DNA of 33,946 nucleotides from Actinomycetota bacterium (GTDB lineage Bacteria; Actinomycetota; Thermoleophilia; Gaiellales; Gaiellaceae): NCBI GenBank assembly GCA_020029595.1, contig JAIBJN010000013.1, positions 1 to 33,946 of the forward strand, read 5' to 3'. Shown piece by piece: positions 23,583 to 32,634 of this stretch (position 1 is its first letter; each line of letters starts with the position of its first letter). The notes under the pieces were generated by a model. It saw only the letters and a program-made list of their open reading frames with translations, ran no database searches and was not told where the DNA came from. The position numbers and the translations under genes were made by a program.

Positions 23583-25871
23583 TCACCCCTCCTCCGCGAC
23601 CGAGATCCGCTCCCCGTCAGACTCGATCGTCACGCGCCCGTCGCGGTCGGTGCGGTAGACCGCGAGCTCAGGAAAGCCTTCGAGAGCGGCCATCGTCTCG
23701 GGGGTGGGATGGCCGTAGTCGTTGTGGCGACCGACCGAGACGACGGCCACTTCCGGTCGCACTAGCTCGAGCAGGGCGGGCAGGAACGAGTCGGCCGAGC
23801 CGTGATGCGCGACCTTCAGGATCTCGACTGGAGGAGGCCGGATCGGCACGGTCACGTTCCCCTCGGCGTCGGCAGTCAGGAGCGCGTCGACCTCTCCGTA
23901 GGAAGCAAGGAGGACGATCGCGTGGTCGTTCGGGTCATCGCTCGGCGGCGCGGGCCCTTCCGGCCACAGGACACGGAGACGCAGGCGGCCGACGCGGAAG
24001 CTCTGACCGGCGCGGGCTGGGACGACCTCGACGCCTCGTTCCCGGGCGGCTGCGAGCGCTGCCTCCTCGTCCTCGCTCGGCACGGGAATCCTCGGGTCGA
24101 GGACGGCAGTCACGTCGACCCGCTCGAGGACTTCGGCCGCGCCGCCCACGTGGTCGCGCTGCGGATGCGTGAGGACGAGCGCGACGAGGCTCTCGACTCC
24201 GAGCTCCTCGAGCTGGCCGGCCACGTCGGCCTCGGGTGGTCCCTGGTCGACGAGGACGGCGCCCTCGGGAACCTCGAGCAGGATCGCGTCGCCCTGGCCG
24301 ACGTCGAGCAAGGTGAGACGCAAGCCCTCTGGGGGCGGCGGGCGGTCTTCGGGCATCGTCCGCCACGCGACGACGAGCGCGAGTCCCAGACCCGCGAGAG
24401 CCGCTGCTCGGCCGACTCGCGGGCCCCGCATCCGGACGAGGAGCACGAGGGCGAGCACGGTGCCCGCGAGGAGCCCCAGCGCTTCGAGGGAGGTCACCTG
24501 GGCATGGGGAAGGCCGCCTACGAGCCTGGCGCAGAAGGCGAGATACGCGGCGAGCCAGCCGTCGACCCAGACGAGCGCCGTCGCGGCCTCCGGGAGGACC
24601 GGATAGACCGCCGCGGCGGCGAGCGCCAGTCCGAGGAGTGGTGCGACAACGGGCGCGGCCAACGCGTTCGCGAAGACCGCGTAGACGGGGATCGTCCCGA
24701 AATGGAGCCAGAGGATCGGCGCCGTGGCGAGGCCGCACGCGGCCGAGAGGGAGACGACCGGCGCGAGGCGGCGCGGCAGCGGGTAGCCCTCGAGCCGATC
24801 GTCAATGCGGGGGACGAGGACGAAGATGGCGGCGACGGCTGCGAAGGAGAGCTGGAAGCCGGGCTCGAGCAGGCCGTACGGGTTCCACGCGAGGAGCAGC
24901 GCCGCGCCGACGAGGAGGAAGTACCAGCGGTCGCGCGGGCGCGAGGCGAGCCAGGCGAGCGACGCGAGCCCGCCCGCGATTCCCGCCCGGATGACGGAAG
25001 GCTGCCAGCCGACCGCGAGCACGTACGCCGCCACGGTTCCGAGGGCGCCGAGCTCGCCCGCCCAGCGCGGGAAGCCGACGATCCAGGCGAGCAGAATCGT
25101 ACCGGCGACGACGTAGGCCACATTTTGGCCCGACACCGCGAGAAGGTGGTAGAGGCCGGACGCACGGAAACGGTCGCGCAACGTCTCGTCCAGCCCCTCG
25201 TCCTCGCCGAGGACGACCCCGGCGAGCACGGAGCGGCGCTCGCCGGCGGGCACGGCCTCCAGCGAGCGCGTGACGCTTCGCCGCAGGCGATCGCCGACCC
25301 CGCCCAGTCCTCCCCGGCCTCCTACGACCCGGTAGCGGCTCCCGCGGAGAACGACGTGGATCCCCTGCCGACGGAGGTACGCGGCCTCGTCGAACCCGCC
25401 CTCCTCCTCGGCGCCACGTGGGCGGGCCACCGTGACCACGAGCTCGAGCACGGTCCCCTGCGGTGGCGACCGTGCGGGCGGGAGGTCGAGCCGGGCACGC
25501 TCGCGGAGCTCGGTCGGGCCGAAGCGGAGGACCCGGACCGGCACCCGGAGGGCGAACTCGCTGCGGCGCGCCGGGCCCGTGACCTCGACGCGTGCGAGCG
25601 CTGCCCGCCCGATCTCCGGCACGAGCAAGCTGCGGTCGAGCGCGTCCAGGCGAACGCTCCCCCACCAGACGCCCGCGAGCAGGAGCGCAGCTGCGAGACA
25701 CGCCGCGCGGCCGGAACCGGCGGCGAGCGCTGTGAGCCCGAGCACGGCCGCGCCGAGGCCGAGGCCGAGGTGGGTCTCGCGAACGAGGAGTGCGAGGGCG
25801 AGGCCGACGCAGAAGGCGCCGGCCAGGAGGTGCGCCGCCGGGACGCGTCCGAGGCGCTCGAGAGAAGGCAC
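23583..25871 (-). CDS. comEC: ComEC/Rec2 DNA-uptake channel with metallo-beta-lactamase domain
   Basis: A 762-aa membrane protein that moves transforming single-stranded DNA across the inner membrane. The N-terminal DUF4131 region is followed by the Competence domain (GLYHLLAVSGQNVAYV, PSVIRAGIAG) and a C-terminal MBL-fold domain (LTLLDVGQGDAILLE, THPQRDHVGG, ILKVAHHGSADSF). The canonical MBL site has HxHxDH; here it reads HPQRDH, so one metal ligand is replaced by Gln. GTG at 25871 lies 19 bp after the comEA stop. Expected to need a type IV pilus/ComEA partner. Confidence 0.92.
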   Translation of the reverse strand: MPSLERLGRVPAAHLLAGAFCVGLALALLVRETHLGLGLGAAVLGLTALAAGSGRAACLAAALLLAGVWWGSVRLDALDRSLLVPEIGRAALARVEVTGPARRSEFALRVPVRVLRFGPTELRERARLDLPPARSPPQGTVLELVVTVARPRGAEEEGGFDEAAYLRRQGIHVVLRGSRYRVVGGRGGLGGVGDRLRRSVTRSLEAVPAGERRSVLAGVVLGEDEGLDETLRDRFRASGLYHLLAVSGQNVAYVVAGTILLAWIVGFPRWAGELGALGTVAAYVLAVGWQPSVIRAGIAGGLASLAWLASRPRDRWYFLLVGAALLLAWNPYGLLEPGFQLSFAAVAAIFVLVPRIDDRLEGYPLPRRLAPVVSLSAACGLATAPILWLHFGTIPVYAVFANALAAPVVAPLLGLALAAAAVYPVLPEAATALVWVDGWLAAYLAFCARLVGGLPHAQVTSLEALGLLAGTVLALVLLVRMRGPRVGRAAALAGLGLALVVAWRTMPEDRPPPPEGLRLTLLDVGQGDAILLEVPEGAVLVDQGPPEADVAGQLEELGVESLVALVLTHPQRDHVGGAAEVLERVDVTAVLDPRIPVPSEDEEAALAAARERGVEVVPARAGQSFRVGRLRLRVLWPEGPAPPSDDPNDHAIVLLASYGEVDALLTADAEGNVTVPIRPPPVEILKVAHHGSADSFLPALLELVRPEVAVVSVGRHNDYGHPTPETMAALEGFPELAVYRTDRDGRVTIESDGERISVAEEG

Positions 25872-25890
25872 GCGTCCGCAAGCTCCGCGG

Positions 25891-26478
25891 TCACAGGTCG
25901 ACGAGCGGCCGAAGCTGCTCGAGCCGAGCCGGGCCGATCCCGGGCACGGCGTCGAGCTCGTCGACGGAGCGGAACGCACCGTTCGCGGTGCGGTAGTCGA
26001 GAATCTGCTGCGCCGTCACAGGGCCGATGCCCGGAAGCGCGTCGAGCTGCTCCAGCGTCGCCGTGTTGAGGCGCACCTTGCCGCCCGGCAGTGCGCCCGG
26101 CGCGGCTCCTCCCCCGGCCGCCGCCTCCACGCTCCCACGGAGTGGGACGACGACCTGCTGGCCGTCGGCGAGAGGTGCCGCGAGGTTCACGAGCTCGAGT
26201 GCAGCCTTTGGCCTGGCGCCCCCGGCCTCCGCAATGGCATCGTCGATCCGGCTGCCTTCCGGCAGCCGGTAGAGACCGGGCTGAAGCACCGCGCCGACGA
26301 CGTGGACGACAAGCTCGCGCGCCGGCTCTTCCTCGACCTCGAGAGCGACGGGGTGAGCGCCGGCGGCCGGCCTCGACTCTCCGCGGTCGAGGGCGACGCG
26401 ACCGGCGATCGTCAGGAGCGCGAGGAGCGCGACGGAGTACGCGAGCGCCCGCCCCCGCGAGATCGACGGCATGCGCAT
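25891..26478 (-). CDS. comEA: ComEA-type DNA-binding competence protein
   Basis: A 195-aa, membrane-anchored DNA receptor. It has an N-terminal helix (ALAYSVALLALLTIAGRV, about 11-28), an SLBB domain around 55-110 (VHVVGAVLQPGLYRLPEG), a Gly/Ala linker and a C-terminal helix-hairpin-helix pair (LNTATLEQLDALPGIGP and FRSVDELDAVPGIGP). This is the standard ComEA layout. ATG 26478 is used; ATG 26472 is possible. It lies 3 bp after the DNRLRE gene. Confidence 0.93.
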   Translation of the reverse strand: MRMPSISRGRALAYSVALLALLTIAGRVALDRGESRPAAGAHPVALEVEEEPARELVVHVVGAVLQPGLYRLPEGSRIDDAIAEAGGARPKAALELVNLAAPLADGQQVVVPLRGSVEAAAGGGAAPGALPGGKVRLNTATLEQLDALPGIGPVTAQQILDYRTANGAFRSVDELDAVPGIGPARLEQLRPLVDL

Positions 26479-26481
26479 CTC

Positions 26482-27135
26482 TCAGCGCGAGCCTGGGCCG
26501 GTGTAGCTGACGACGAGCCGCGGACGGAGATCGGCCTCTGGAAAGCTCGCAGACGGGCCGTAGGGGCCGCTGACGCCGTAGTCCTCGTCTCCGTCCTGGA
26601 GCTTGAGGAGGAGGCCGTTGTTCGGCACGAGCTTCTGCTGCCAGGAGCGCACGAGGCCGACGACGTTCCAGGTGAGCCACTGCGGTGTCGTGGCCGAGAA
26701 GACGACCGCCGTGTCGACGACCCCTTCGTCGAGCTCGAGCTCGCGCTCCCCGAACCAGTTCCGGGAGAGGATCCTGTGCGCGTCCAGGACGGAGCCTGGC
26801 GCGGTACAGGGGACGCTCGTCAACCCGGCCGCGACGCACGCGCCGTCGTGGTAGATCCGAAGCTCGGCGGCAGTGACCGTGGCGCCGGCGGGGATCTGCG
26901 CGAGTGGGAACCGCAGGGCCGCCCGCCACACCTTGTCATCGACGCCCCCGATCGGCAGGCGCGGCCCGTCGTCCCGGTAGCAGCGCGACTCCCAGTCGTA
27001 GCTCCAGTCGCACCAGAAGGGAAGCCCGACGTCCGCGCTCGGCGAGATGGAGATCGTCGACGCAGCGCCTGCCGACGAGCCGAGAAGGCCGAGCGCCGCG
27101 AGCGCGACGATGAGCAGGAGCTGTCGCATGCCCAT
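26482..27135 (-). CDS. Secreted DNRLRE-domain-like protein
   Basis: A 217-aa protein with an N-terminal signal peptide (MRQLLLIVALAALGLLG, likely cut after SSAGA). The remainder looks like a beta-sandwich of the DNRLRE/TGF-propeptide-like type: DDKVWRAALRFPLAQIPAG, AELRIYHDG, WLTWNVVGLVRSW and LRPRLVVSYTG are the family hallmarks. Two or more Cys pairs (WCDW, RCYR, GACV, VPCT) suggest disulfides. Such domains occur in cell-surface or adhesion proteins. It leads comEA-comEC-holA, so a surface role near competence is possible but unproven. The longer upstream frame is rejected for lack of a signal sequence. Confidence 0.75.
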   Translation of the reverse strand: MGMRQLLLIVALAALGLLGSSAGAASTISISPSADVGLPFWCDWSYDWESRCYRDDGPRLPIGGVDDKVWRAALRFPLAQIPAGATVTAAELRIYHDGACVAAGLTSVPCTAPGSVLDAHRILSRNWFGERELELDEGVVDTAVVFSATTPQWLTWNVVGLVRSWQQKLVPNNGLLLKLQDGDEDYGVSGPYGPSASFPEADLRPRLVVSYTGPGSR

Positions 27136-27199
27136 GGATGCTCGCGCGGAAAGGCGCGCGCGTGGCGCGCGGAACGTGCCGGAAGTGAGACAGGACCGC

Positions 27200-28021
27200 C
27201 TAGAGAAGCTCGCGGCCGCGTCGAGCCGTCCGCAGCACGCCGTACCCGCCGTCACACACGAGGGCCTGGCCGTTCACCCAACCGCCGGCGTCCGAGCAGA
27301 GGAACGCAACGAGCGCGGCGGAGTCCTCCGGGCGGCCGAGACGGCCGAGGGGATGCTCGGCGAGCAGCCGCTCACGGAGTTCGGGGCTCGCGTCGAGCCA
27401 GCCGGTGTCCGTCGGGCCGGGATCAATCGCGTTCACCGTGATCCCCCGCCCGGCGAGCTCCGCCCCGAGGCTCCGCACGAGCCAGTCGAGCGCGCCTTTG
27501 CTCGCGGCGTAGGCGATCTCGCCGGCGAGCGGCGGGCCGCTCGTGTAGACGACGACCCGACCACTTCCGGGCTCGCCGTGCCAGCTGCGCACGAACGCGG
27601 AGCAGAGCAGGAACGTCCCGCGCGCGTTCACCTCCAGATGCCGGTCCCAGTCAGCGACGCCGGTCTCGAGCAAGCCGCCCAGGTGCGAGTGCGTGTGTGC
27701 GACGACGAGCGCGCCGACCGGCCCGACCGCGACCTCGGCCCAGGCCACGACCCGCTCGGCCGTGTCCGGATCACGCAGGTCCTCCTCCCGGAAGGCGGCG
27801 CGGACGCCGAGCGCCTGCAGCTCCTCCGCGAGCTCCTCCGCCTCCTCCGGCCGCGAGCCCCACGGCTCCGTGGCGTCGTAGGGGCGCCAGCCCGTCGTCG
27901 CCACGTCCCAGCCGTCGCGGGCAAGGGCCCGCGCGACTGCGGCGGCGATGCCGGCCCTGCGGGTTGCCCCCGTGACGAGAGCGGCGCGCCGTGCGGCGGA
28001 GGGCGTGACGGAGCCGGCCAC
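27200..28021 (-). CDS. Short-chain dehydrogenase/reductase, FabG-like
   Basis: A 273-aa classical SDR. The cofactor loop is TGATRRAGIA, the catalytic Tyr/Lys are in YAASKGALDW, the catalytic Ser is in VVYTSGPPL and PGPTDTGWL follows. C-terminal FLCSDAGGWVNGQALVCDGG is typical of FabG-like reductases. Substrate unknown. GTG at 28021; a minus-strand TAGGCT (28036-28031) ends 9 nt before it, overlapping the stop of the upstream protease gene. Confidence 0.88.
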   Translation of the reverse strand: MAGSVTPSAARRAALVTGATRRAGIAAAVARALARDGWDVATTGWRPYDATEPWGSRPEEAEELAEELQALGVRAAFREEDLRDPDTAERVVAWAEVAVGPVGALVVAHTHSHLGGLLETGVADWDRHLEVNARGTFLLCSAFVRSWHGEPGSGRVVVYTSGPPLAGEIAYAASKGALDWLVRSLGAELAGRGITVNAIDPGPTDTGWLDASPELRERLLAEHPLGRLGRPEDSAALVAFLCSDAGGWVNGQALVCDGGYGVLRTARRGRELL

Positions 28022-28033
28022 CCGGAGCCGAGC

Positions 28034-29167
28034 CTACCGCACGATGCAGGGGCCGGAGGAGACCGGGCGCAGATGCTTGCTCGCGGCGGCGAGCACGAGG
28101 TCGACGGGAACGGCGTAGCCGCCCTCGCCGTCCCGCGTCCCGCCGAAAATCATGGCGACGACGCGCCCGCGCCGGTCGACGACTGGGCCGCCGCTCTCCC
28201 CGGGCTGGACCGCGCCGCGCAGGGGGACGACGACGCGCGGCCGCACGCGGCGGCCGTAGGCGTTCGGGGAGAGGACGGTGCGCGACTCACCGGCCGTCCC
28301 CGCCGTGGCCGTGAGGGGACCGTTCCTCGGGTACCCGAGGAACGCGACGGGACGCGGCCCATCCGCACGGGCGTTCGTCGAGAGCGGCCCGATCTCCAGT
28401 CCGCGCACCCGCATGAGCACGATGTCGTTTCCCGGGTCGACGTAGACCGGCCGCCCGGCGAGGACCTGCCCGTTGGGGGCAAGGACGCGCGTCTCGCCGT
28501 GACCGGCGATGACGTGGGCGTTTGTCGCCACGAGCTCCGAGCGGACGACCCAGCCGGATCCCTGGGTGCCGACCCCGCACGCGGTTCCCTCGAGCTTGAC
28601 GACGGCGCCGGCCGCGGCCCGCGCGCCCGGGCTCTCCAACACGCTCGGGTCGGGCGGCGGCAGTGTCTCGCCGAGCCCGGGGAGGAGCGGGAGCGGGTCG
28701 AAGCGATTGAGCGCCTGGAGGACGCGGTCCGGCGGCACCGCGCTGAGGAGCCGGGGCAACAGCACGGACTCCCGTACCTCCGCGCGAAGTCCGAGCGCCG
28801 GCTGGTGCAGGGCGAGGACGGCCAGGAGCCAGCCGATCGCGAGCGCGATGAGGCCACCGAGGACGATCCCTCCGAGCCGATCGACGGTCGCGAGCGGGGG
28901 CCGTGCCGCGAGGAACCGCCGCACCGGCCGGCCGAGCGCCCCGGCGAGCGTGCCGAGCAGGAACGCGCCCGCGAGCGCGCCGATCAGCCCGGCGACGGGG
29001 AGCCAGGCGGAGTTCTCAGAAAGGAGGAACGGCGCCACGAGCGACCCGATGACCGCGCCCAGCGCCAGCCCGCCCAGGGAGAGCGCCTGCGCGGCAAGGC
29101 CGCGGTGGGCCCCCACGATGGAGAAGGCCGCGACCGCGAGCAGCAGGAGGACGTCGACCCCGTTCAC
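28034..29167 (-). CDS. MarP-like periplasmic serine protease (CvpA + trypsin-like)
   Basis: A 377-aa protein with four N-terminal helices of a CvpA domain (about 1-130) and a chymotrypsin-fold protease. Catalytic triad: His218 in NAHVIAG, Asp248 in GNDIVLM, Ser325 in GESGGPVV. Cys197 and Cys374 bracket the domain as in Mycobacterium tuberculosis MarP, where a disulfide controls activity. MarP is needed for acid and envelope-stress resistance. GTG start at 29167, 22 bp after the leuS stop. Confidence 0.92.
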   Translation of the reverse strand: MNGVDVLLLLAVAAFSIVGAHRGLAAQALSLGGLALGAVIGSLVAPFLLSENSAWLPVAGLIGALAGAFLLGTLAGALGRPVRRFLAARPPLATVDRLGGIVLGGLIALAIGWLLAVLALHQPALGLRAEVRESVLLPRLLSAVPPDRVLQALNRFDPLPLLPGLGETLPPPDPSVLESPGARAAAGAVVKLEGTACGVGTQGSGWVVRSELVATNAHVIAGHGETRVLAPNGQVLAGRPVYVDPGNDIVLMRVRGLEIGPLSTNARADGPRPVAFLGYPRNGPLTATAGTAGESRTVLSPNAYGRRVRPRVVVPLRGAVQPGESGGPVVDRRGRVVAMIFGGTRDGEGGYAVPVDLVLAAASKHLRPVSSGPCIVR

Positions 29168-29189
29168 GAGGGCAAGGGTACGCGGGGCA

Positions 29190-31643
29190 CTAGACCACGA
29201 AGTTCACGAGCTTGCCCGGGACGACGATCTCCCTGCGGATCTCCTTCCCGTCCACGTGCGCGCGCACGCGCGGCAGCTCCTTCGCGCGGGCGAGGAGCTC
29301 CGGCTCGGAGAGGCCCACGGGCACCTCCACCTTGTCCCGCACCCTCCCGTTCACCTGGACGACGAGCTCGAACGTCTCCCGCTCGAGCAGAGCCGGGTCG
29401 GCCTGCGGCCAGGGCTCCTTCCAGAGCCGCCCGCCGCCGAGCCGCTCCCAGAGCTCCTCGGCGAGATGCGGCGCGTAGGGCTGGATCAGGCTCACGGCGG
29501 TCTCCGTCGCGAAGCGCACCTCGCCCGCGCGCTCGGGATCGTCCTTCACGAGGTAGACGTCGTTCACGAGCTCGATCACGGCGGCGATCGGCGTGTTGAA
29601 CTGGAAGCGGCGGAGAATGTCGTCCCCGACCTTGGCGATCGCCTCGTGCGCCCGTCGCACCAGTGGCGCGCCCGAGGGAGCCTCGACCGGCCCCCGCTCG
29701 GCCACCTCGAGCCCCAGCCGCCACAGGCGCCCGAGGAAGCGAGACATGCCCTCGATGCCCGCGTCCTGCCACTCGATGTCGTCCTCGGCGGGGCCCATGT
29801 AGAGGATGTAGAGGCGGACGGCGTCGGCGCCGTAGCGCTCGACCATCTCGTCCGGCGAGACCACGTTCCCCTTCGTCTTGGACATCTTCGCGCCGAGGTA
29901 GTGGATCATCCCCTGCGTGAAGAGACGCAGGAACGGCTCGCGGAAGGCGAGCAGCCCCATGTCGTTCAGCACCTTCACGAAGAAGCGCGCGTAGAGCAGG
30001 TGCAGGATGGCGTGCTCGACGCCGCCGATGTACTGATTGACGGGCAGCCAGTAGTTGGCGATGGCCGGGTCCCACGCGGCGTCGTCGTTCCGCGCGTCGC
30101 AGTAGCGGATGAAGTACCAGGAGGAGTCGACGAACGTGTCCATCGTGTCCGTCTCGCGCCGCGCGTCCCCGCCGCAGCGTGGGCACGTCGTTCGCAGCCA
30201 GTCCTCCGCCGCCGCCAAGGGAGAGCGGCCCTTCGGGAGGTACTCGTCGACCTCCGGCAGGAGCACGGGCAGGTCGGCGTCGGGCACGGGGACGATCCCG
30301 CACCCGTCGCAGTAGAGAATCGGAATTGGACAGCCCCAGTAGCGCTGGCGGGAGAGCAGCCAGTCGCGCAGGCGGTACCCGACCGCGGGCCGGCCGAGGC
30401 CGCGCGACTCGAGCCATTCCACGATCGCGGTCTTCGCCTCCGCGCTCGACATCGCGGAGAACTGGGCCGAGTCGACCAGCCGCTCGTCCTCGGAGTGCCC
30501 GACGTAGGCCGCGCCCTCCTCGAGCTCGCCGTCCGCGGGGACGACGACGACCTTCACCGGGAGCTCGTACCGCCGCGCGAACTCGTAGTCGCGGTCGTCG
30601 TGGGCGGGCACGGCCATGATCGCGCCCGTCCCGTACTCCATGAGGACGTAGTCGGCGACCCAGATCGGCAGGAGCTCGTCGTTGACAGGATTCGTGATGA
30701 AGCGGCCCGTGAAGACGCCGGTCTTCTCCTTCTCCGGGTCGGCGCGCTCGACCGCGGAACGGGCGGCCGCGTGACGGGCGTACTCCATGACCTGCTGCTC
30801 GTGGTGCGTTCCCTCGACGAGCTTCGGAACGAGCTCGTGCTCCGGCGCGAGGACGAAGTAGGTCGCGCCGAAGAGCGTGTCCGGCCGGGTCGTGAAGACG
30901 GGAATGTCGACGTCCAGCTCCTCGATCCGGAACACGATCTCGGAGCCTTCGGAGCGCCCGATCCAGTTGCGCTGCATCGTGAGGACGTGCTCCGGCCACG
31001 ACTCGAGCAGATCCATCTCCTCGAGCAGCCGGTCGGCGTAGGCGGTGATGCGGAAGAACCACTGCTCGAGCCGCTTCATCTCGACCTCCGCCCCGCAGCG
31101 CTCGCAATGCCCCTCGATCACCTGCTCGTTGGCGAGCACGGTCTGGTCCACCGGGCACCAGTTGACCGGCGCTTCCCTGCGGTAGGCGAGCCCTTGCTCG
31201 AAGAACCTGAGGAAGATCCACTGCGTCCAGCGGTAGTACGAGGGGTCGTGCGTCGAGACCTCGCGGTCCCAGTCGATCGCCCAGCCCATGCGGTGCATCT
31301 GCTCGCGGATGGCGGCGATGTTCCGCTCGGCGACGACCCGCGGGTGGCCGCCCTCGCGGATGGCGGCGTTCTCGGCAGGGAGCCCGAAGGCGTCGTAGCC
31401 CATCGGACGCAGCACCCGGTAGCCAGAGCGGCGCCGGACGTGGGCGAGGACGTCTCCGAGCGTGTAGTTCTTCACGTGCCCCATGTGGAGCTCGCCCGAG
31501 GGATACGGGAGCATCTCGAGGACGTACGTCCGCCGCTCGTCCGCCTCGTCAGGCGCGGTCGGGTTCGGGACGGAGAACGCACGCTCGCGCTCCCACACGC
31601 CCTGCCACATCAGCTCGATCGTCTCGGCTTCGTATCGCTCCAT
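29190..31643 (-). CDS. leuS: Leucyl-tRNA synthetase
   Basis: An 817-aa class Ia synthetase that charges tRNA-Leu, with editing. HIGH appears as LHMGH in [16 protein letters not shown] as KMSKTKGN, and the connective editing region includes [19 protein letters not shown]. CxxC pairs ([21 protein letters not shown]) suggest a zinc ribbon. ATG at 31643 has GGAG six bases before it. A TTG at 31661 would fall on the terminator tract and is rejected. The leader carries a terminator (31660-31682). Confidence 0.97.
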   Translation of the reverse strand: MERYEAETIELMWQGVWERERAFSVPNPTAPDEADERRTYVLEMLPYPSGELHMGHVKNYTLGDVLAHVRRRSGYRVLRPMGYDAFGLPAENAAIREGGHPRVVAERNIAAIREQMHRMGWAIDWDREVSTHDPSYYRWTQWIFLRFFEQGLAYRREAPVNWCPVDQTVLANEQVIEGHCERCGAEVEMKRLEQWFFRITAYADRLLEEMDLLESWPEHVLTMQRNWIGRSEGSEIVFRIEELDVDIPVFTTRPDTLFGATYFVLAPEHELVPKLVEGTHHEQQVMEYARHAAARSAVERADPEKEKTGVFTGRFITNPVNDELLPIWVADYVLMEYGTGAIMAVPAHDDRDYEFARRYELPVKVVVVPADGELEEGAAYVGHSEDERLVDSAQFSAMSSAEAKTAIVEWLESRGLGRPAVGYRLRDWLLSRQRYWGCPIPILYCDGCGIVPVPDADLPVLLPEVDEYLPKGRSPLAAAEDWLRTTCPRCGGDARRETDTMDTFVDSSWYFIRYCDARNDDAAWDPAIANYWLPVNQYIGGVEHAILHLLYARFFVKVLNDMGLLAFREPFLRLFTQGMIHYLGAKMSKTKGNVVSPDEMVERYGADAVRLYILYMGPAEDDIEWQDAGIEGMSRFLGRLWRLGLEVAERGPVEAPSGAPLVRRAHEAIAKVGDDILRRFQFNTPIAAVIELVNDVYLVKDDPERAGEVRFATETAVSLIQPYAPHLAEELWERLGGGRLWKEPWPQADPALLERETFELVVQVNGRVRDKVEVPVGLSEPELLARAKELPRVRAHVDGKEIRREIVVPGKLVNFVV

Positions 31644-31659
31644 CACGGTCTCCGGTAAC

Positions 31660-31682
31660 AAAAAGCCTCTCTTTCGAGAGGC
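31660..31682 (-). terminator. Intrinsic terminator in the leuS leader (candidate attenuator)
   Basis: On the minus strand: GCCTCTC-GAAA-GAGAGGC (31682-31665), a perfect 7-bp stem closed by a GNRA tetraloop, then five T (31664-31660). It is oriented toward leuS and stops 16 bases before its ATG, just ahead of the GGAG. A weaker stem (GGCC-GTCC-GGCC) lies upstream and could take part in alternative folding. Confidence 0.75.
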
Positions 31683-31736
31683 GCTGGGGAGGGCCGGACG
31701 GCCTACGGCGGCCGTGTTGCGGGCCCCCTGACTCAG

Positions 31737-31765
31737 GTAAGAAGAGTTGCCATTTCCGCCGTCAA
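31737..31765 (-). promoter_or_regulatory. Possible leuS promoter
   Basis: Minus strand TTGACG (31765-31760) is five-sixths of the -35 consensus, with TCTTAC (31742-31737) 17 bp further on as a weak -10. It would yield a leader of about 90 nt that includes the terminator. Confidence 0.35.
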
Positions 31766-31800
31766 GTCTAGCGCCTGGGTCGGCCTGGCAGAATCGGGCC

Positions 31801-32634
31801 GTGATCTCGACCTACTCGATCGCGGCCTGCGACCTCGACGCGCGCGAGTGGGGCGTCGCAGTCCAGTCGAAGTTCCTCGCGGTCGGCGCGGCCGTCCCGA
31901 CCGCCGAGCCGGAGGTCGGGGCGGTCGCCACCCAGGCGTGGGCGAACCTGAGCTACCGCGCGGACGGGCTCGCGCTCCTGCGGAAGGGATACGCGGCCGA
32001 AGAGGCGATCCGCACGCTCGTGGGGGCCGACGAGGGACGCGACCACCGGCAGGTCGGCGTCGTGGACGCATACGGCCGCGGAGCCACCTACACCGGCTCC
32101 GCCTGCCTCGAATGGGCCGGCGGGACGACCGGGCCGGGCTATGCGGCCCAGGGGAACATCCTCGTCTCGGGGAAGACCGTGGAGGCGCTCGCCGGGGCGT
32201 TCGAGGAGACCGGGGGCCGGCCGCTCGCGGAGCGGCTCCTCGCCTGCCTCGCCGCCGCGCAGGCGGCCGGCGGCGACCGCCGCGGGCAGCAGTCGGCCGC
32301 CCTGCTGGTCGTCCGCAAGGACGGGGGCTACGGCGGGACGAGCGACGTCGCCGTCGATCTCCGCGTCGACGACCACCCGCGGCCCGTCGAGGAGCTCGAG
32401 CGCCTCTTTGTCATCCACGATCTCCTCTTCGGGGAGACTCCGGAGGAGGCGTGGCTCGTCGTGGACGACGAGCTCGGCGCCGAGCTCCGCGAGCGCCTGG
32501 CCGCGCTCGGCTACGAGGACCGCGACCTCGCGGACGCGCTCGCCGCGTGGGCCGGGACGGAGAACTTCGAGGAGCGCGTCCGTGGCGCAGACCGCATCGA
32601 CCCCGTGATCCTCGAGCAGCTCCGGGCCCGATGA
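31801..32634 (+). CDS. DUF1028 family protein (putative Ntn-type hydrolase)
   Basis: A 277-aa protein beginning [13 protein letters not shown], the hallmark DUF1028 N-terminus, followed by [24 protein letters not shown] and [14 protein letters not shown]-terminal part (about 200-277) with repeated acidic/leucine-rich stretches ([27 protein letters not shown]) resembles a peptidoglycan-binding-like or extension domain. The family is predicted to be an N-terminal-nucleophile-like hydrolase; the substrate is unknown. GTG at 31801 is backed by CAGAAT 6 nt upstream. It overlaps the LtrA gene as ATGA. Confidence 0.8.
   Translation: MISTYSIAACDLDAREWGVAVQSKFLAVGAAVPTAEPEVGAVATQAWANLSYRADGLALLRKGYAAEEAIRTLVGADEGRDHRQVGVVDAYGRGATYTGSACLEWAGGTTGPGYAAQGNILVSGKTVEALAGAFEETGGRPLAERLLACLAAAQAAGGDRRGQQSAALLVVRKDGGYGGTSDVAVDLRVDDHPRPVEELERLFVIHDLLFGETPEEAWLVVDDELGAELRERLAALGYEDRDLADALAAWAGTENFEERVRGADRIDPVILEQLRAR

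Noticed and set aside
28509-31658. A 1049-codon plus-strand frame antisense to leuS and marP
   Set aside because: High GC leaves long antisense frames; the minus strand carries clear LeuS and protease motifs.
31643-31800. T-box riboswitch in the leuS leader
   Set aside because: No AGGGTGGNACCGCG-like T-box and no UGG bulge matching tRNA-Leu acceptor end were found.
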